From Chaunax sp. Z400 (lineage: Eukaryota; Chordata; Actinopteri; Lophiiformes; Chaunacidae): DNA of 64,000 nt. Both the position numbers and the translations under genes were made by a program. The stretch lies in contig JBAGJB010000146.1 of NCBI GenBank assembly GCA_037577475.1, forward strand, positions 147,879-211,878. Direction: 5' to 3'. Below the pieces are notes generated by a model. The model was not told the DNA's origin and ran no database searches. It saw nothing but the letters and a program-made list of their open reading frames with translations. Positions 47,402-62,172 of the stretch are shown piece by piece; the first letter of the stretch is position 1, and every line of letters begins with the position of its first letter.

Positions 47402-50400
47402 TTATGTTATGTTCTTATGTTCTTATTTTTATGTTTTATGTTTTATGTCTGTGTTATATCTTATGTGTTATGTTGTATGTGTTCTGTCTTATGTTGTATG
47501 TGTTATGTTGTATTTGTTGTTTGTTATGTTGTATGTGTTATTCCTTATGTGTTATGTTATATGTCTTATGTCTTATGTTATATGTGTTATGTCTTATTTT
47601 GTATGTGTTATGTCTTATGTTGTATGTGTTATGTCTTATTTTGTATGTGTTATGTCTTATTTTGTATGTGTTATGTCTTATGTTTTATGTGTTATGTTGT
47701 ATGTGTTATATCTTGTATGTGATGTTGTATGTGTTATGTTGTATGTGCAATGTCTTATGTCTTATGTTTTTTGTGTTATGTTTTATGTGTTATGTGTTAT
47801 GTTGTATGTGTTATATCTTGTATGTTATATTTTATGTCTTATGTCTTATGTTGTGTGTTCTGTCTTATGTGTTATGTTGTATGTGTTAATTCTTATGTTG
47901 TATGTGTTATGTTTCATGTTGTATGTGTTATGTCTGATGTGTTATGTTTTATGTGTTGTGTTATGTTGTATGTGTTATGTCTTATGTGTTATGTTTTATG
48001 TCTTATGTTGTATGTGTTATGTCTTATGTGTTGTGTTATGTTGTATGTGTTATGTCTTATGTGTTATGTTTTATGTCTTATGTTGTATGTGTTATGTCTT
48101 ATGTTGTATGTATGTTGTATGTGTTATTTGTTATGTTGTTTGTGTTATGTCTTATGTGTTATGTTATATGTGTTGTCTTATGTTGTTTTTGTTATGTGTT
48201 ATGTCTTATGTGTTATGTTATATGTGTTATGTCTTATGTTGTATGTGTTGTGTTTTATGTGTTATGTTGTATGTGTTATGTCTTATGTTGTATGTGTTAT
48301 GTCTTATGTTGTGTGTGTTATGTCTTATGTTGTGTGTGTTATGTTTTATGTTGTATGTGTTAAGTCTTATTGTTATGTTTTATGTGTTATGTCTTATGTG
48401 TTAATTCTTATGTTGTATGTTATGTTTTATGTTTTATATTTCTGTTATATCTTATGTGTTATGTGTTAGGTTGTATGTGTTCTGTCTTATGTTTAATGTC
48501 TTATGTTGTATTTGTTGTTTGTTATGTTGTATGTGTTATTCCTTATGTGTTATGTTATATGTGTTATGTCTTATGTTGTATGTCTTATGTCTTATGTCTT
48601 ATGTTTTTTGTGTTATGTGTTATGTCCTATGTGTTATGTTGTATGTGTTATATCTTGTATGTTATGTTTTATGTCTTATGTCTTATGTTGTGTGTTCTGT
48701 CTTATGTGTTATGTTGTATGTGTTAATTCTTATGTTGTATGTGTTATGTTTTATGTTGTATGTGTTATGTCTTTGTGTGTTATGTTTTATTTGTTATGTT
48801 GTATGTGTTATGTCTTATGTCTTATGTTTTATGTGTTATGTCTTATGTCTTATGTTGTTTGTGTTATGTTTTATGTTGTATGTGTTATGTCTTATGTGTT
48901 ATGTTTTATGTGTTATGTTGTATGTGTTATGTCTTACGTCTTATGTGTTATGTTATATGTCTTATGTCTTATGTTGTTTTTGTTATGTGTTATGTCTTAT
49001 GTGTTATGTTATATGTGTTATGTCTTATGTTGTTTTTGTTGTGTTATGTCTTATGTGTTATGTTATATGTATTATGTCTTATGTTGTATGTGTTATGTCT
49101 TATGTGTTATGTTTTATGTGTTATGTCGTATCTGTTAATTCTTATCTTGTATGTGTTATGTTTTTTGTTTTATATTTATGTGTTATATCTTATGTGTTAT
49201 GTCTTGTGTGTAATGTTATATGTGTTATGTCTTATGTTGTATGTGTTATGTGTTATGTTTTATGTGTTATGTGTTATGTTTTATGTTTTATATTTTTGTT
49301 ATATCTTATGTGTTATGTTTTATGTGTTATGTGTTATGTTGTATTTGTGATGTCTTATGTGTTATGTTTTATGTGTTATGTCTTATGTTGTATGTCTTAT
49401 GTCTTATGTTGTATGTGTTATGTCTTATGTTGTATGTGTTGTGTTTTATGTGTTATGTGTTATGTTGTATGTGTTATGTCTTATGTCTTATGTCTTATGT
49501 GTTATGTTATATGTGTTATGTCTTATGTTGTTTTTGTTATGTGTTATGTCTTATGTGTTATGTTATATGTGTTATGTCTTATGTTGTTTTTGTTATGTGT
49601 TATGTCTTATGTGTTATGTTATATGTATTATGTCTTATGTTGTATGTGTTATGTCTTATGTGTTATGTTTTATGTGTTATGTGTTATGTCGTATCTGTTA
49701 ATTCTTATCTTGTATGTGTTATGTTTTTTGTTTTATATTTATGTGTTATATCTTATGTGTTATGTCTTATGTGTAATGTTATATGTGTTATGTCTTATGT
49801 TGTATGTGTTATGTGTTATGTTTTATGTGTTATGTTTTATGTTATGTGTTATGTTTTTTGTTTTATATTTTTGTTATATCTTATGTGTTATGTTTTATGT
49901 GTTATGTGTTATGTTGTATTTGTGATGTCTTATGTGTTATGTTTTATGTGTTATGTCTTATGTTGTATGTGTTATGTCTTATGTTGTATGTGTTGTGTTT
50001 TATGTGTTATGTGTTATGTTGTATGTGTTAATTCTTATGTTGTATGTTATGTTTTATGTCTTATGTGTTATGTTTTATGTGTTATGTTGTATGTGTTATG
50101 TCTTATTTTGTATGTGTTATGTGTTATGTTTTAAGTGTTATGTCTTATGTTTTATGTTATGTTGTATGTGCAATGTCTTTGTTTTTTCTTTTATGTTTTA
50201 TGTGTTATGTTGTATGTGTTATGGTTTATGTGTTATGTGTTATGTTATATGTGTTATGTCTTGTGTGTTATGTTGTATGTGTTATGTTGTATGTGCAATG
50301 TCTTATGTCTTATGTTTTTTCTTTTATGTTCTATGTGTTATGTTTTATTTTTTATGTGAAATGTTGTATGTGCAATGTCTTATGTCTTATGTTTTTTCTT

Positions 50401-50936
50401 TTATGTTTTATGTGTTATGTGTTATGTTGTATGTGTTATATCTTGTATGTTATGTTTTATGTGTTATGTGTTATGTTGTGTGTTCTGTCTTATGTATTAT
50501 GTTGTATGTGTTAATTCTTATGTTGTATGTGTTATGTTTTATGTTGTATGTGTTATGTCTTATGTGTTATGTTTTATGTGTTGTGTTATGTTGTATGTGT
50601 TATGTGTTATGTCTTATGTTGTATGTGTTATTTGTTATGTTGTTTGTGTTATGTCGTATGTTGTTTTTGTTATGTGTTATGTGTTATGTGTTATGTTTTA
50701 TGTGTTATGTGTTATGTCGTATGTGTTATGTGTTATGTATTTTGTTTTATATTTGTGTTATATCTTATGTGTTATGTTGTATGTGTTATGTCTTATGTTG
50801 TATATGTTACGTTTTATGTGTTCTGTGTTATGTTTTTTATTTTATGTTGTATGTGTCATGTGCTATGTTTTATGTGTTGTGTTATGTTTTACGTGTTATT
50901 TGTTATGTTGTATGTGTAATGTCTTATGTTGTATGT
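47402..50936 (+). repeat. Array C: 3.5-kb TTATGTG-type minisatellite
   Basis: Same heptamer family, strand asymmetry and stop-free plus frames (up to 502 codons, 48,417-49,925) as array B. The left edge abuts the 275-bp repeat. The last 220 bp and the junction to satellite A (TATGTACGATCAATAG) are nearly identical to the right end of B at about 25,500-25,790. Array C therefore derives from the right part of B, or the reverse, by duplication of a segment that included the junction. Confidence 0.96.
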
Positions 50937-53900
50937 ACGATCAATAGAAAAACAAATGCTGATCTGTGCAGGCGATCAATAGAAATTCATATGCTGATGT
51001 GATTAGGTGATCAACAAAAATTCAAACGCTGATCTGAGCAGGCGATTAACAGAAATACAAATGTTGATCTGAGCAGGCAATCCATAGAAATCCAGATGCT
51101 CAGGTGAGCGAACGATCAATAGAAATAAAAAAGCTGATGGGAGCGAACGATCAATAGAAATACAGATGCTGAGGCGAGCGAACGATCAGTAGAAATACAA
51201 ATACTGATGTGAGCAGGTGATCAATAGGAATCCAAATAGTGATGTGAGCAGGCGGTCCATAGAAATCCAGATGTTGATGTGAGGGAATGATCAATAGAAA
51301 TCAAGGCCTGATGTTTCTGATGCAAAGAGACAATCTATATAAATAAAAATGCTGATGTTAGCAGGCGATGCAAAAAAAATACAGATGCTGATGTGAGTGA
51401 ATGATCAATAGAAAAACAAATGCTGATCTGTGCAGGCAATCAATAAAAATTCAGATGCTGATGTGATTAGGTGATCAACAAAAATTCAAACGCTGATCTG
51501 AGCAGGCGATTAATAGAAATACAATTGTCGATCTGAGCAGGCAATCCATAGAAATCCAGATGCTCAGGTGAGTGAACGATCAATAGAAAACTAGATGCTG
51601 TTGTAAGCAGGTGATCAATAGGAATCCAAATACAGATGTGACCAGGTGGTCCATAGAAATCCAGATGTTGATGTGAGCGAATGATCAATAGAAATCAAGG
51701 ACTGATGTTTCTGATGCAAACACTCAATGTATAGAAATAAAAATGCTGATGTTAGCAGGCGATCCATAAAAAATACAGATGCTGATGTGAGTTAACGATC
51801 AATAGAAATACAAAAGGATGATGCGAACGAACGATCATTGGAAATACAAATGCTGATCATAGCGAACGATCGATAGAAATACGAATTCTGATGCGAGCGA
51901 ACAATCAATAGAATTAAAAAAGCTGATGGGAGCGAACGATCAATAGAAATACAAATGCTGATGCGAGCGAACGATCAATAGAAATACAAATGCTGATGTG
52001 AGCAGATGATCAATAGGAATCCAAATAGTGATGTGAGCAGGCAGTCCATAGAAATCCAGATGTTGATGTGAGGGAATGATCAAAAGAAAAATCAAGGCCT
52101 GATGTTTCCGATGCAAACAGACAATCTATAGAAATGAAAATGCTGATGTTAGCAGGCGATCCATAGACATCCAGATGCTGATGTGAGCAGGTGATCCATA
52201 GAACTTGAAATGCTGATCAGAGCAGTTGATCAATAAATATCCAGATACTAATGTGAGAAGGCGATCGATAGAAATAAGAAACGCTGATCTGAGAAGGTGA
52301 TCCATAGAAATACAAATGCTGATGTGAACAGGTGATCCATAGAAATACAAATGCCGATGTGAGCGAACGTTCAATAGAAATACAAATGCTGAGTGAGCGA
52401 ACGATCAATAGAAATACAAATGCTGATGTGAACGAACGATCAATAGATATCTAGATGCTTATGTAAGCAGGTGATCAATAGAAATCCTAATGCTAATGTG
52501 AGCAGGTGATCCATAGAAATCCAGATGCTGATGCGAGTAAAGGATCAATAGAAATCTAGATGCTGAGGTGAGCAGATGATCAATAGAAATCCAGATGCTG
52601 ATGTGAGCAGGTGATCCATAGAACTTGAAATGCTGATCTGAGCCGGTGATCAATAGATATCCAGATGCTAATGTGAGAAGGCGATCGATAGAAATAAGAA
52701 ATGCTGATCTGAGAAGGTGATCCATAGAAATACAAATGCTGAGTTGAGCAGAAGATCCATAGAAATACAAATGCTGATCTGAGCAGGCGATCAATAGAAA
52801 TCCAAATGCTGATGTGAGCAAACGATCAATAGAAATACAAATGCTGATGTGATAGAACGATCAATAGATATCCAGATGCTGATGTGAGCAGGCGATCCAT
52901 AGAAAAGAAAAAAAAACCGCTGTTGTGATTAGGCAATCGATTGAAATAAAAAACGCTGATCTGAGCAGGTGATCAATAGATATCCAGATGCTAATGTGAG
53001 AAGGCGACTGATAGAAATAAGAAACGCTGATCTGAGAAGGTGATCCATGGAAATCCAGATGCTGATGCGAGCAAACGATCAATAGAAATCTAGATGCTGA
53101 TGTGAGCGAACGATCAATAGATATCCAGATGCTGATGTGAGCAGGCGATCCATATTTTAAAAAAAACGCTGTTGTGATTAGGCAATCGATTGAAATAAAA
53201 AACGCTGATCTGAGCAGGCGATCTATAGAAATCTAGATGCTGATGTGACCAGATGATCCGTAGAAATACAAATGCTGATACGAGCAGGCGATCAATAGAA
53301 ATACAAATGCTGATCTGGACATGTGATCCATAAAAATACAAATACTGATGTGAGTGAACGATCAATAGAAATCAAAATGATAATGTGAGTGAATGATCAA
53401 TAGAAATCCAGATGCTAATGTGAGCAGGTGACTCACAGAAATCCAGCTGCTGATGTGAGCGAACGATCAATAGAAATTCAGACGCTGATGTGAGCAGGCG
53501 ATCCATAGAAATCCAGATGCTGATGTGAGCAGGTGATCCATAGAACTTGAAATGCTGATTTGAGCAGGTGATCAATAGATATCCACATGCTAATGTGAGA
53601 AGGCGGTTGATAGAAATAAGAAACGCTGATCTGAGAAGGTGATCCATAGAAATACAAATGAAGATGTGAGCGAACGATCAATAGATATCCAGATGCTTAT
53701 GTGAGCAGGTGATCAATAGAAATCCTAATGCTAATGTGAGCAGGTGATCCATAGAAATCCAGATGCTGATGCGAGCAAACGATCAATAGAAATCTAGATG
53801 CTGATGTGAGCAGATGATTCGTAGAAATACAAATGCTGATACGAGCAGGCGATCAATAGAAATACAAATGCAGATCTGGACATGTGATCCATAAAAACAC

Positions 53901-56900
53901 AAATGCTGATGTGAGTGAACGATCAATAGAAATCAAAATGCTGATGTGAGTGAATGATCAATAGAAATCCAGCTGCTGATGTGAGTGAACGATCAATGTA
54001 AATCCAGATGCTGATGTGAGCAGGCGATCCATATAAAAAAAAAAAACGCTGTTGTGATTAGGCAATCGATTGAAATAAAAAACGCTGATCTGAGCAGGCG
54101 ATCTATGAAATTCCGGATGCTGATCCGAGCAGGTGATTCACAGAAATCCAAATGCTAATGTGAGCAGGAGATCCATAGAAATCCTAATGCTAATGTGAGC
54201 AGGAGATCCATAGAAATCCAAATGCTAATGTGAGCAGGAGATCCATAGAAATCCAAATGAAGATGTGAGAGAACGATCCATAGATATCCAGATGCTTATG
54301 TGAGCAGGTGACCAAAGAAATCCTAATGCTGATGTGAGCAGGTGATCCATAGAAATCCAGATGCTGATTCGAGCAAACGATCAATAGAAATCTAGATGCT
54401 GATGTGACCAGATGATCCGTAGAAATACAAATGCTGATACGAGCAGGCGATCAATAGAAATACAAATGCTGATCTGGACATGTGATCCATAAAAATACAA
54501 ATACTGATGTGAGTGAACGATCAAAAGAAATCAAAATGATAATGTGAGTGAATGATCAATAGAAATCTAGATGCTGATGTGAGCGAACGATCAATAGATA
54601 TCCAGATGCTGATGTGAGCAGGCTATCCATATTAAAAAAAAAACGCTGTTGTGATTAGGCAATCGATTGAAATAAAAAACGCTGATCTGAGCAGGCGATC
54701 TATAAAATTCCGGCTGCTGATCCGAGCAGGTGATTCACAGAAATCCAAATGCTAATGTGAGCAGGAGATCCATAGAAATCCAAATGAAGATGTGAGAGAA
54801 CGATCCATAGATATCCAGATGCTTATGTGAGCAGGTGATCAATAGAAATCCTAATGCTGATGTGAGCAGGTGATCCATAGAAATCCAGATGCTGATGCGA
54901 GCAAACGATCAATAGAAATCTAGATGCTGATGTGAGCAGATGATCCGTAGAAATACAAATGCTGATACGAGCAGGCGATCAATAGAAATACAAATGCTGA
55001 TCTGGACATGGGATCCATAAAAATACAAATACTGATGTGAGTGAACGATCAATAGAAATCAAAATGCTGATGTGAGTGAATGATCAATAGAAATCCAAAT
55101 GCTGATGTGAAAATGTGATCCATAAAAATCCAGATGTTAATGTCAGCAGGTGATCCATAGAAATCCAGATACTGATGCGAACAAACGATCAATAGAAATC
55201 TAGATGCTGATGTGAGCAGGTGATCCGTAGAAATCCAGATGCTGATGCGAGCAGATGATCCGTAGAAATACAAATGCTAATGTGAGCAGGTGATCAATAG
55301 ATCTCCAGATACTGATGCGAGCAAACGATCAATAGAAATCTAGATGCTGATGTGAGCAGATGATCCGTAGAAATACAAATGCTGATACGAGCAGGCGATC
55401 AATAGAAATACAAATGCTGATCTGGACATGTGATCCATAAAAATACAAATGCTGATGTGAGTGAACGATCAATAGAAATCAAAATGCTGATGTGAGCGAA
55501 CGATCAATAGAAATCCAGATAATGATGTGAGCAGGCGATCCATTGAAATCCAGATGCTGATGTGAGCAGGTGATCCATAGAACTTGAAATGCTGATCTGA
55601 GCAGGTGATCAATAGATATCCAGATGCTAATGTGAGAAGGCGATCGATAGATATAAGAAACGCTGATCTGAGAAGGTGATCCATAGAAATACAAATGCTA
55701 ATGTGAACAGGAGATCCATAGAAATCCAAATGAAGATGTGAGCGAACGATCAATACATATCCAGATGCTTATGTGAGCAGGTGATCAATAGAAATCCTAA
55801 TGCTAAAGTGAGCAGGTGATCCATAGAAATCCAGATGCTGATGCGAGTAAACGATCAATAGAAATCTAGATGCTGAGGTGAGCAGAAGATCCATTGAAAT
55901 ACAAATGTTGATGTGAACATGTGATCCATAAAAATCCAGATGTTAATGTGAGCAGGTGATCCATAGAAATCCAGATGCTGATACGAGCGAACAATCAATA
56001 GAAATACAAATTCTGAGTTCGGCAGAAGATCCATAGAAATAAAAATGCTGATCTGAGCAGGCGATCAATAGAAATACAAATGCTGATCTGAAAATGTGAT
56101 CCATAGAAATCCAAATGCTGAGTGAGCGAACGATCAATAGATATCCAAATGCTAATGTGAGCAGGAGATCCATAGAAATCCAAATGAAGATGTGAGCGAA
56201 CGATCAATAGATATCCAAATGCTAACGTGAGCAGGAGATCCATAGAAATCCAAATGAAGATGTGAGCGAACGATCAATAGATATCCAGATGCTGATGTGA
56301 GCAGGCGATCCATACAAAAAAAAAAACGCTGTTGTGATTAGGCAATCGATTGAAATAAAAGACGCTGATCTGAGCAGGCGATCTATAAAATTCCAGATGC
56401 TGATCCGAGCAGGTGATTCACAGAAATACAAATGCTAATGTGAGCAGGAGATCCATAGAAATCCAAATGAAGATGTGAGCGAACGATCAATACATATCCA
56501 GATGCTTATGTGAGCAGGTGATCAATAGATATCCAGATGCTAATGTGAGAAGGCGATCGTTAGAAATAAGAAACGGTGATGGTGATCCATAGAAAAACAA
56601 ATGCTGATGAGAGCAGGTGATCAATAGGAATCCAAATAGTGATGTGAGCAGGCGGTCCATAGAAATCCAGATGTTGATGTGAGGGAATGATCAATAGAAA
56701 TCAAGGCCTGATGTTTCTGATGCAAACAGTCAATCTATAGAAATAAAAATGCTGATGTTAGCAGGCGATCCATAAAAAATACAGATGCTGATGTGAGTGA
56801 ACGATCAATAGAAATACAAAGGATGATGCGAACGAACGAACAATAGAAATACAAATGCTGATGATAGCGAACGATCGATAGAAATACAAATTCTGATGCG

Positions 56901-57271
56901 AGCGAACAATCAATAGAAATACAAATGCTGATGCGAGCGAACGATCAATAGAAATACAAATGCTGATGCGAGCGAACGATCAATAGAAATACAAATGCTG
57001 ATGTGAGCAGGTGATCAATAGGAATTCAAATAGTGATGTGAGCAGGCGGTCCATAGAAATCCAGACGTTGATGTGAGGGAATGATCAATAGAAATCAAAG
57101 CCTGATGTTTCCGATAAAATAGACAATCTATAGAAATAAAAATGCTGATGTTAGCAGGTGATAATAAAAAATACAGATGCTGATGTGAGTGAACGATCAA
57201 TAGAAAACTAGATGCTGTTGTGAGCAGGTGATCAATAGGAATCCAAATACAGATGTGAGCAGGTGGTCCAT

Positions 57272-59045
57272 AGAAATCCAGATGCTGATGTAGGCGAATG
57301 ATCAATAGAAATCCAGCTGCTAATGTGAGCAGGTGACCCACAGAAATCCAGCTGCTAATGTGAGCGAACGATCAATAGAAATCCAGATACTGATGTGAGC
57401 AGGTGATCCATAGAACTTGAAATGCTGATCTGAGCAGGTGATCAATAGATATCCAGATGCTAATGTGAGAAGGCGATCGATAGAAATAAGAAACGCTGAT
57501 CTGAGAAGGTGATCCATAGAAATACAAATGCTGATGTGAACAGGTGATCAATAGAAATCCAGATACTGATGCGAGCAAACGACCAATAGAAATCTAGATG
57601 CTGAGGTGAGCAGAAGATCCATTGAAATACAAATGTTGATGTGAACATGTGATTCATAGAAATCCAGATGTTAATGTGAGCGAACAATCAATAGAAATAC
57701 AAATGCTGAGTTGAGCAGAAAATCCATAGAAATAAAAATGCTGATCTGAGCTGGCGATCAATAGAAATACAAATGCTGAGTGAGCGAACGATCAATAGAT
57801 ATCCAGATGCTGATGTGAGCAGGCGATCAATAGAAATACAAATGCTGAGTGAGCGAACGATCAATAGATATCAAGATGCTGATGTGAGCAGGCGATCCAT
57901 ACAAAAAAAAAAAAACGCTGTTGTGATTAGGCAATCGATTCAAATAAAAAACGCTGATCTGAGCAGGGGATCTATAGAATTCCGGATGCTGATCCGAGCA
58001 GGTAATTCACAGAAATCCAAATGAAGATGTGAGCGAACGATCAATAGATATCCAGATGCTTATATGAGCAGGTGATCAATAGAAATCCTAATGCTAATGT
58101 GAGCAGGTGATCCATAGAAATCAAGATGCTGATGCGAGCAAACGATCTATAGAAATCCAGATGCTGATGCGAGCAAACGATCAATAGAAATACAAATGCT
58201 GATCTGGACATGTGATCCATAAAAATACAAATGCTGATGTGAGTGAACGATCAATAGAAATCAAAAGGCTGATGTGAGTGAACGATCAATAGAAATCTAG
58301 ATGCTGATGTGAGCAGATGATCCGTAGAAATACAAATGCTGATACGAGCAGGCGATCAATAGAAATACAAATGCTGATGTGAGTGAATGATCAATAGAAA
58401 TCCAGATGCTAATGTGAGCGAACGATCAATAGAAAGACAAATGCTGATGTGAGCAGGTGATCCATAGAACTTGAAATGCTGATCTGAGCACGTGATCAAT
58501 AGATATCCAAATGAAGATGTGAGCGAACGATCAATAGATATCCAGATGAAGATGTGAGCAGGTGATCAATAGAAATCCTAATGCTAATGTGAGCAGGTGA
58601 TCAATAGAAATCCAGATGCTGATGCGAGCAAACGATCAATAGAAATCCAGATGCTGATGCGAGCAAACGATCAATAGAAATCCAGATGCTGATACGAGCG
58701 AACAATCAATAGAAATACAAATGCTGAGTTGAGCAGAAGATCCATAGAAATAAAAATGCTGATCTGAGCAGGCGATCAATAGAAATACAAATGCTGATCT
58801 GGAAATGTGATCCATAGAAATCCAAATGCTGGGTGAGCGAACGATCGATAGAAATACAAATGCTGATATGAGCGAACGATCAATAGAAATACAAATGCTG
58901 AGTGAGTGAACGATCAATAGAAATACAAATGCTGATGTGAACGAACGATCAATAGATATCTAGATGCTTATGTGAGCAGGTGATCAATAAAAATCCTAAT
59001 GCTAATGTGAGCAGGTGATCCATAGAAATCCAGATGCTGATGCGA
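57272..59045 (+). repeat. Higher-order satellite segment, copy 2 of a long-range duplicate
   Basis: Matches 1-1,870 at an offset of 57,271 bp at first and 57,166 bp after the point where three monomers are missing. It overlaps the start of the 1.9-kb tandem duplication that follows. Confidence 0.85.
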
Positions 59046-60177
59046 GTAAAGGATCAATAGAAATCTAGATGCTGAGGTGAGCAGATGATCAATAGAAATC
59101 CAGATGCTGATGTGAGCAGGTGATCCATAGAACTTGAAATGCTGATCTGAGCCGGTGATCAATAGATATCCAGATGCTAATGTGAGAAGGCGATCGATAG
59201 AAATAAGAAATGCTGATCTGAGAAGGTGATCCATAGAAATACAAATGCTGAGTTGAGCAGAAGATCAATAGAAATCCAAATGCTGATGTCAGCGAACGAT
59301 CAATAGAAATACAAATGTTGGTGTGATAGAACGATCAATAGATATCCAGATGCTGATGTGAGCAGGCGATCCATAGAAAAAAAACAAAACGCTGTTGTGA
59401 TTAGGCAATCGATTGAAATAAAAAACGCTGATCTGAGCAGGTGATCAATAGATATCCAGATGCTAATGTGAGAAGGCGATCGATAGAAATAAGAAACGCT
59501 GATCTGACAAGGTGATCCATGGAAATCCAGATGCTGATGCGAGCAAACGATCAATAGAAATCTAGATGCTGATGTGAGCGAAGGATCAATAGATATCCAG
59601 ATGCTGATGTGAGCAGGCTATCCATAAAAAAAAAAAAACGCTGTTGTGATTAGGCAATCGATTGAAATAAAAAACGCTGATCTGAGCAGGCGATCTATAA
59701 AATTCCGGCTGCTGATCCGAGCAGGTGATTCACAGAAATCCAAATGCTAATGTGAGCAGGAGATCCATAGAAATCCAAATGAAGATGTGAGAGAACGATC
59801 CATAGATATCCAGATGCTTATGTGAGCAGGTGATCAATAGAAATCCTAATGCTGATGTGAGCAGGTGATCCATAGAAATCCAGATGCTGATGCGAGCAAA
59901 CGATCAATAGAAATCTAGATGCTGATGTGAGCAGATGATCCGTAGAAATACAAATGCTGATACGAGCAGGCGATCAATAGAAATACAAATGCTGATCTGG
60001 ACATGTGATCCATAAAAATACAAATACTGATGTGAGTGAACGATCAATAGAAATCAAAATGCTGATGTGAGTGAATGATCAATAGAAATCCAGATGCTTA
60101 TGTGAGCAGGTGATCAATAGAAATCCTAATGCTGATGTGAGCAGGTGATCCATAGAAATCCAGATGCTGATGCGAGC
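58280..60177 (+). repeat. 1,898-bp satellite tandem duplication, unit 1
   Basis: Sequence from about 58,280 recurs 1,898 bp downstream with very few differences, including the same series of monomer variants (for example GATATCCAGATGAAGATGTG at 58,532 and 60,430). The edges were judged by where the alignment by eye breaks down. Confidence 0.85.
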
Positions 60178-62172
60178 AAACGATCAATAGAAATCTAGAT
60201 GCTGATGTTAGCAGATGATCCGTAGAAATACAAATGCTGATACGAGCAGGCGATCAATAGAAATACAAATGCTGATGTGAGTGAATGATCAATAGAAATC
60301 CAGATGCTAATGTGAGCGAACGATCAATAGAAAGACAAATGCTGATGTGAGCAGGTGATCCATAGAACTTGAAATGCTGATCTGAGCACGTGATCAATAG
60401 ATATCCAAATGAAGATGTGAGCGAACGATCAATAGATATCCAGATGAAGATGTGAGCAGGTGATCAATAGAAATCCTAATGCTAATGTGAGCAGGTGATC
60501 AATAGAAATCCAGATGCTGATGCGAGCAAACGATCAATAGAAATCCAGATGCTGATGCGAGCAAACGATCAATAGAAATCCAGATGCTGATACGAGCGAA
60601 CAATCAATAGAAATACAAATGCTGAGTTGAGCAGAAGATCCATAGAAATAAAAATGCTGATCTGAGCAGGCGATCAATAGAAATACAAATGCTGATCTGG
60701 AAATGTGATCCATAGAAATCCAAATGCTGGGTGAGCGAACGATCGATAGAAATACAAATGCTGATATGAGCGAACGATCAATAGAAATACAAATGCTGAG
60801 TGAGTGAACGATCAATAGAAATACAAATGCTGATGTGAACGAACGATCAATAGATATCTAGATGCTTATGTGAGCAGGTGATCAATAAAAATCCTAATGC
60901 TAATGTGAGCAGGTGATCCATAGAAATCCAGATGCTGATGCGAGTAAAGGATCAATAGAAATCTAGATGCTGAGGTGAGCAGATGATCAATAGAAATCCA
61001 GATGCTGATGTGAGCAGGTGATCCATAGAACTTGAAATGCTGATCTGAGCCGGTGATCAATAGATATCCAGATGCTAATGTGAGAAGGCGATCGATAGAA
61101 ATAAGAAATGCTGATCTGAGAAGGTGATCCATAGAAATACAAATGCTGAGTTGAGCAGAAGATCAATAGAAATCCAAATGCTGATGTCAGCGAACGATCA
61201 ATAGAAATACAAATGTTGGTGTGATAGAACGATCAATAGATATCCAGATGCTGATGTGAGCAGGCGATCCATAGAAAAAAAAAAAAACGCTGTTGTGATT
61301 AGGCAATCGATTGAAATAAAAAACGCTGATCTGAGCAGGTGATCAATAGATATCCAGATGCTAATGTGAGAAGGCGATCGATAGAAATAAGAAACGCTGA
61401 TCTGACAAGGTGATCCATGGAAATCCAGATGCTGATGCGAGCAAACGATCAATAGAAATCTAGATGCTGATGTGAGCGAAGGATCAATAGATATCCAGAT
61501 GCTGATGTGAGCAGGCTATCCATATAAAAAAAAAAACGCTGTTGTGATTAGGCAATCGATTGAAATAAAAAACGCTGATCTGAGCAGGCGATCTATAAAA
61601 TTCCGGCTGCTGATCCGAGCAGGTGATTCACAGAAATCCAAATGCTAATGTGAGCAGGAGATCCATAGAAATCCAAATGAAGATGTGAGAGAACGATCCA
61701 TAGATATCCAGATGCTTATGTGAGCAGGTGATCAATAGAAATCCTAATGCTGATGTGAGCAGGTGATCCATAGAAATCCAGATGCTGATGCGAGCAAACG
61801 ATCAATAGAAATCTAGATGCTGATGTGAGCAGATGATCCGTAGAAATACAAATGCTGATACGAGCAGGCGATCAATAGAAATACAAATGCTGATCTGGAC
61901 ATGTGATCCATAAAAATACAAATACTGATGTGAGTGAACGATCAATAGAAATCAAAATGCTGATGTGAGTGAATGATCAATAGAAATCCAGATGCTTATG
62001 TGAGCAGGTGATCAATAGAAATCCTAATGCTGATGTGAGCAGGTGATCCATAGAAATCCAGATGCTGATGCGAGCAAACGATCAATAGAAATCTAGATGC
62101 TGATGTTAGCAGATGATCCGTAGAAATACAAATGCTGATACGAGCAGGCGATCAATAGAAATACAAATGCTG
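60178..62172 (+). repeat. 1,898-bp satellite tandem duplication, unit 2
   Basis: Second unit of the duplication. The match to unit 1 ends at about 62,172, where this copy continues GCTGATCTGGACATG instead of GCTGATGTGAGTGAATG. One A-tract differs in length and sequence between units (59,376-59,388 versus 61,274-61,286). Confidence 0.85.

Noticed and set aside
47255..47722. A 155-codon frame joining the 275-bp repeat to array C
   Set aside because: It simply runs from unique DNA into the stop-free TTATGTG array.
48417..49925. A 502-codon plus-strand open frame in array C
   Set aside because: Same cause as in array B; it ends at chance variants of the repeat.
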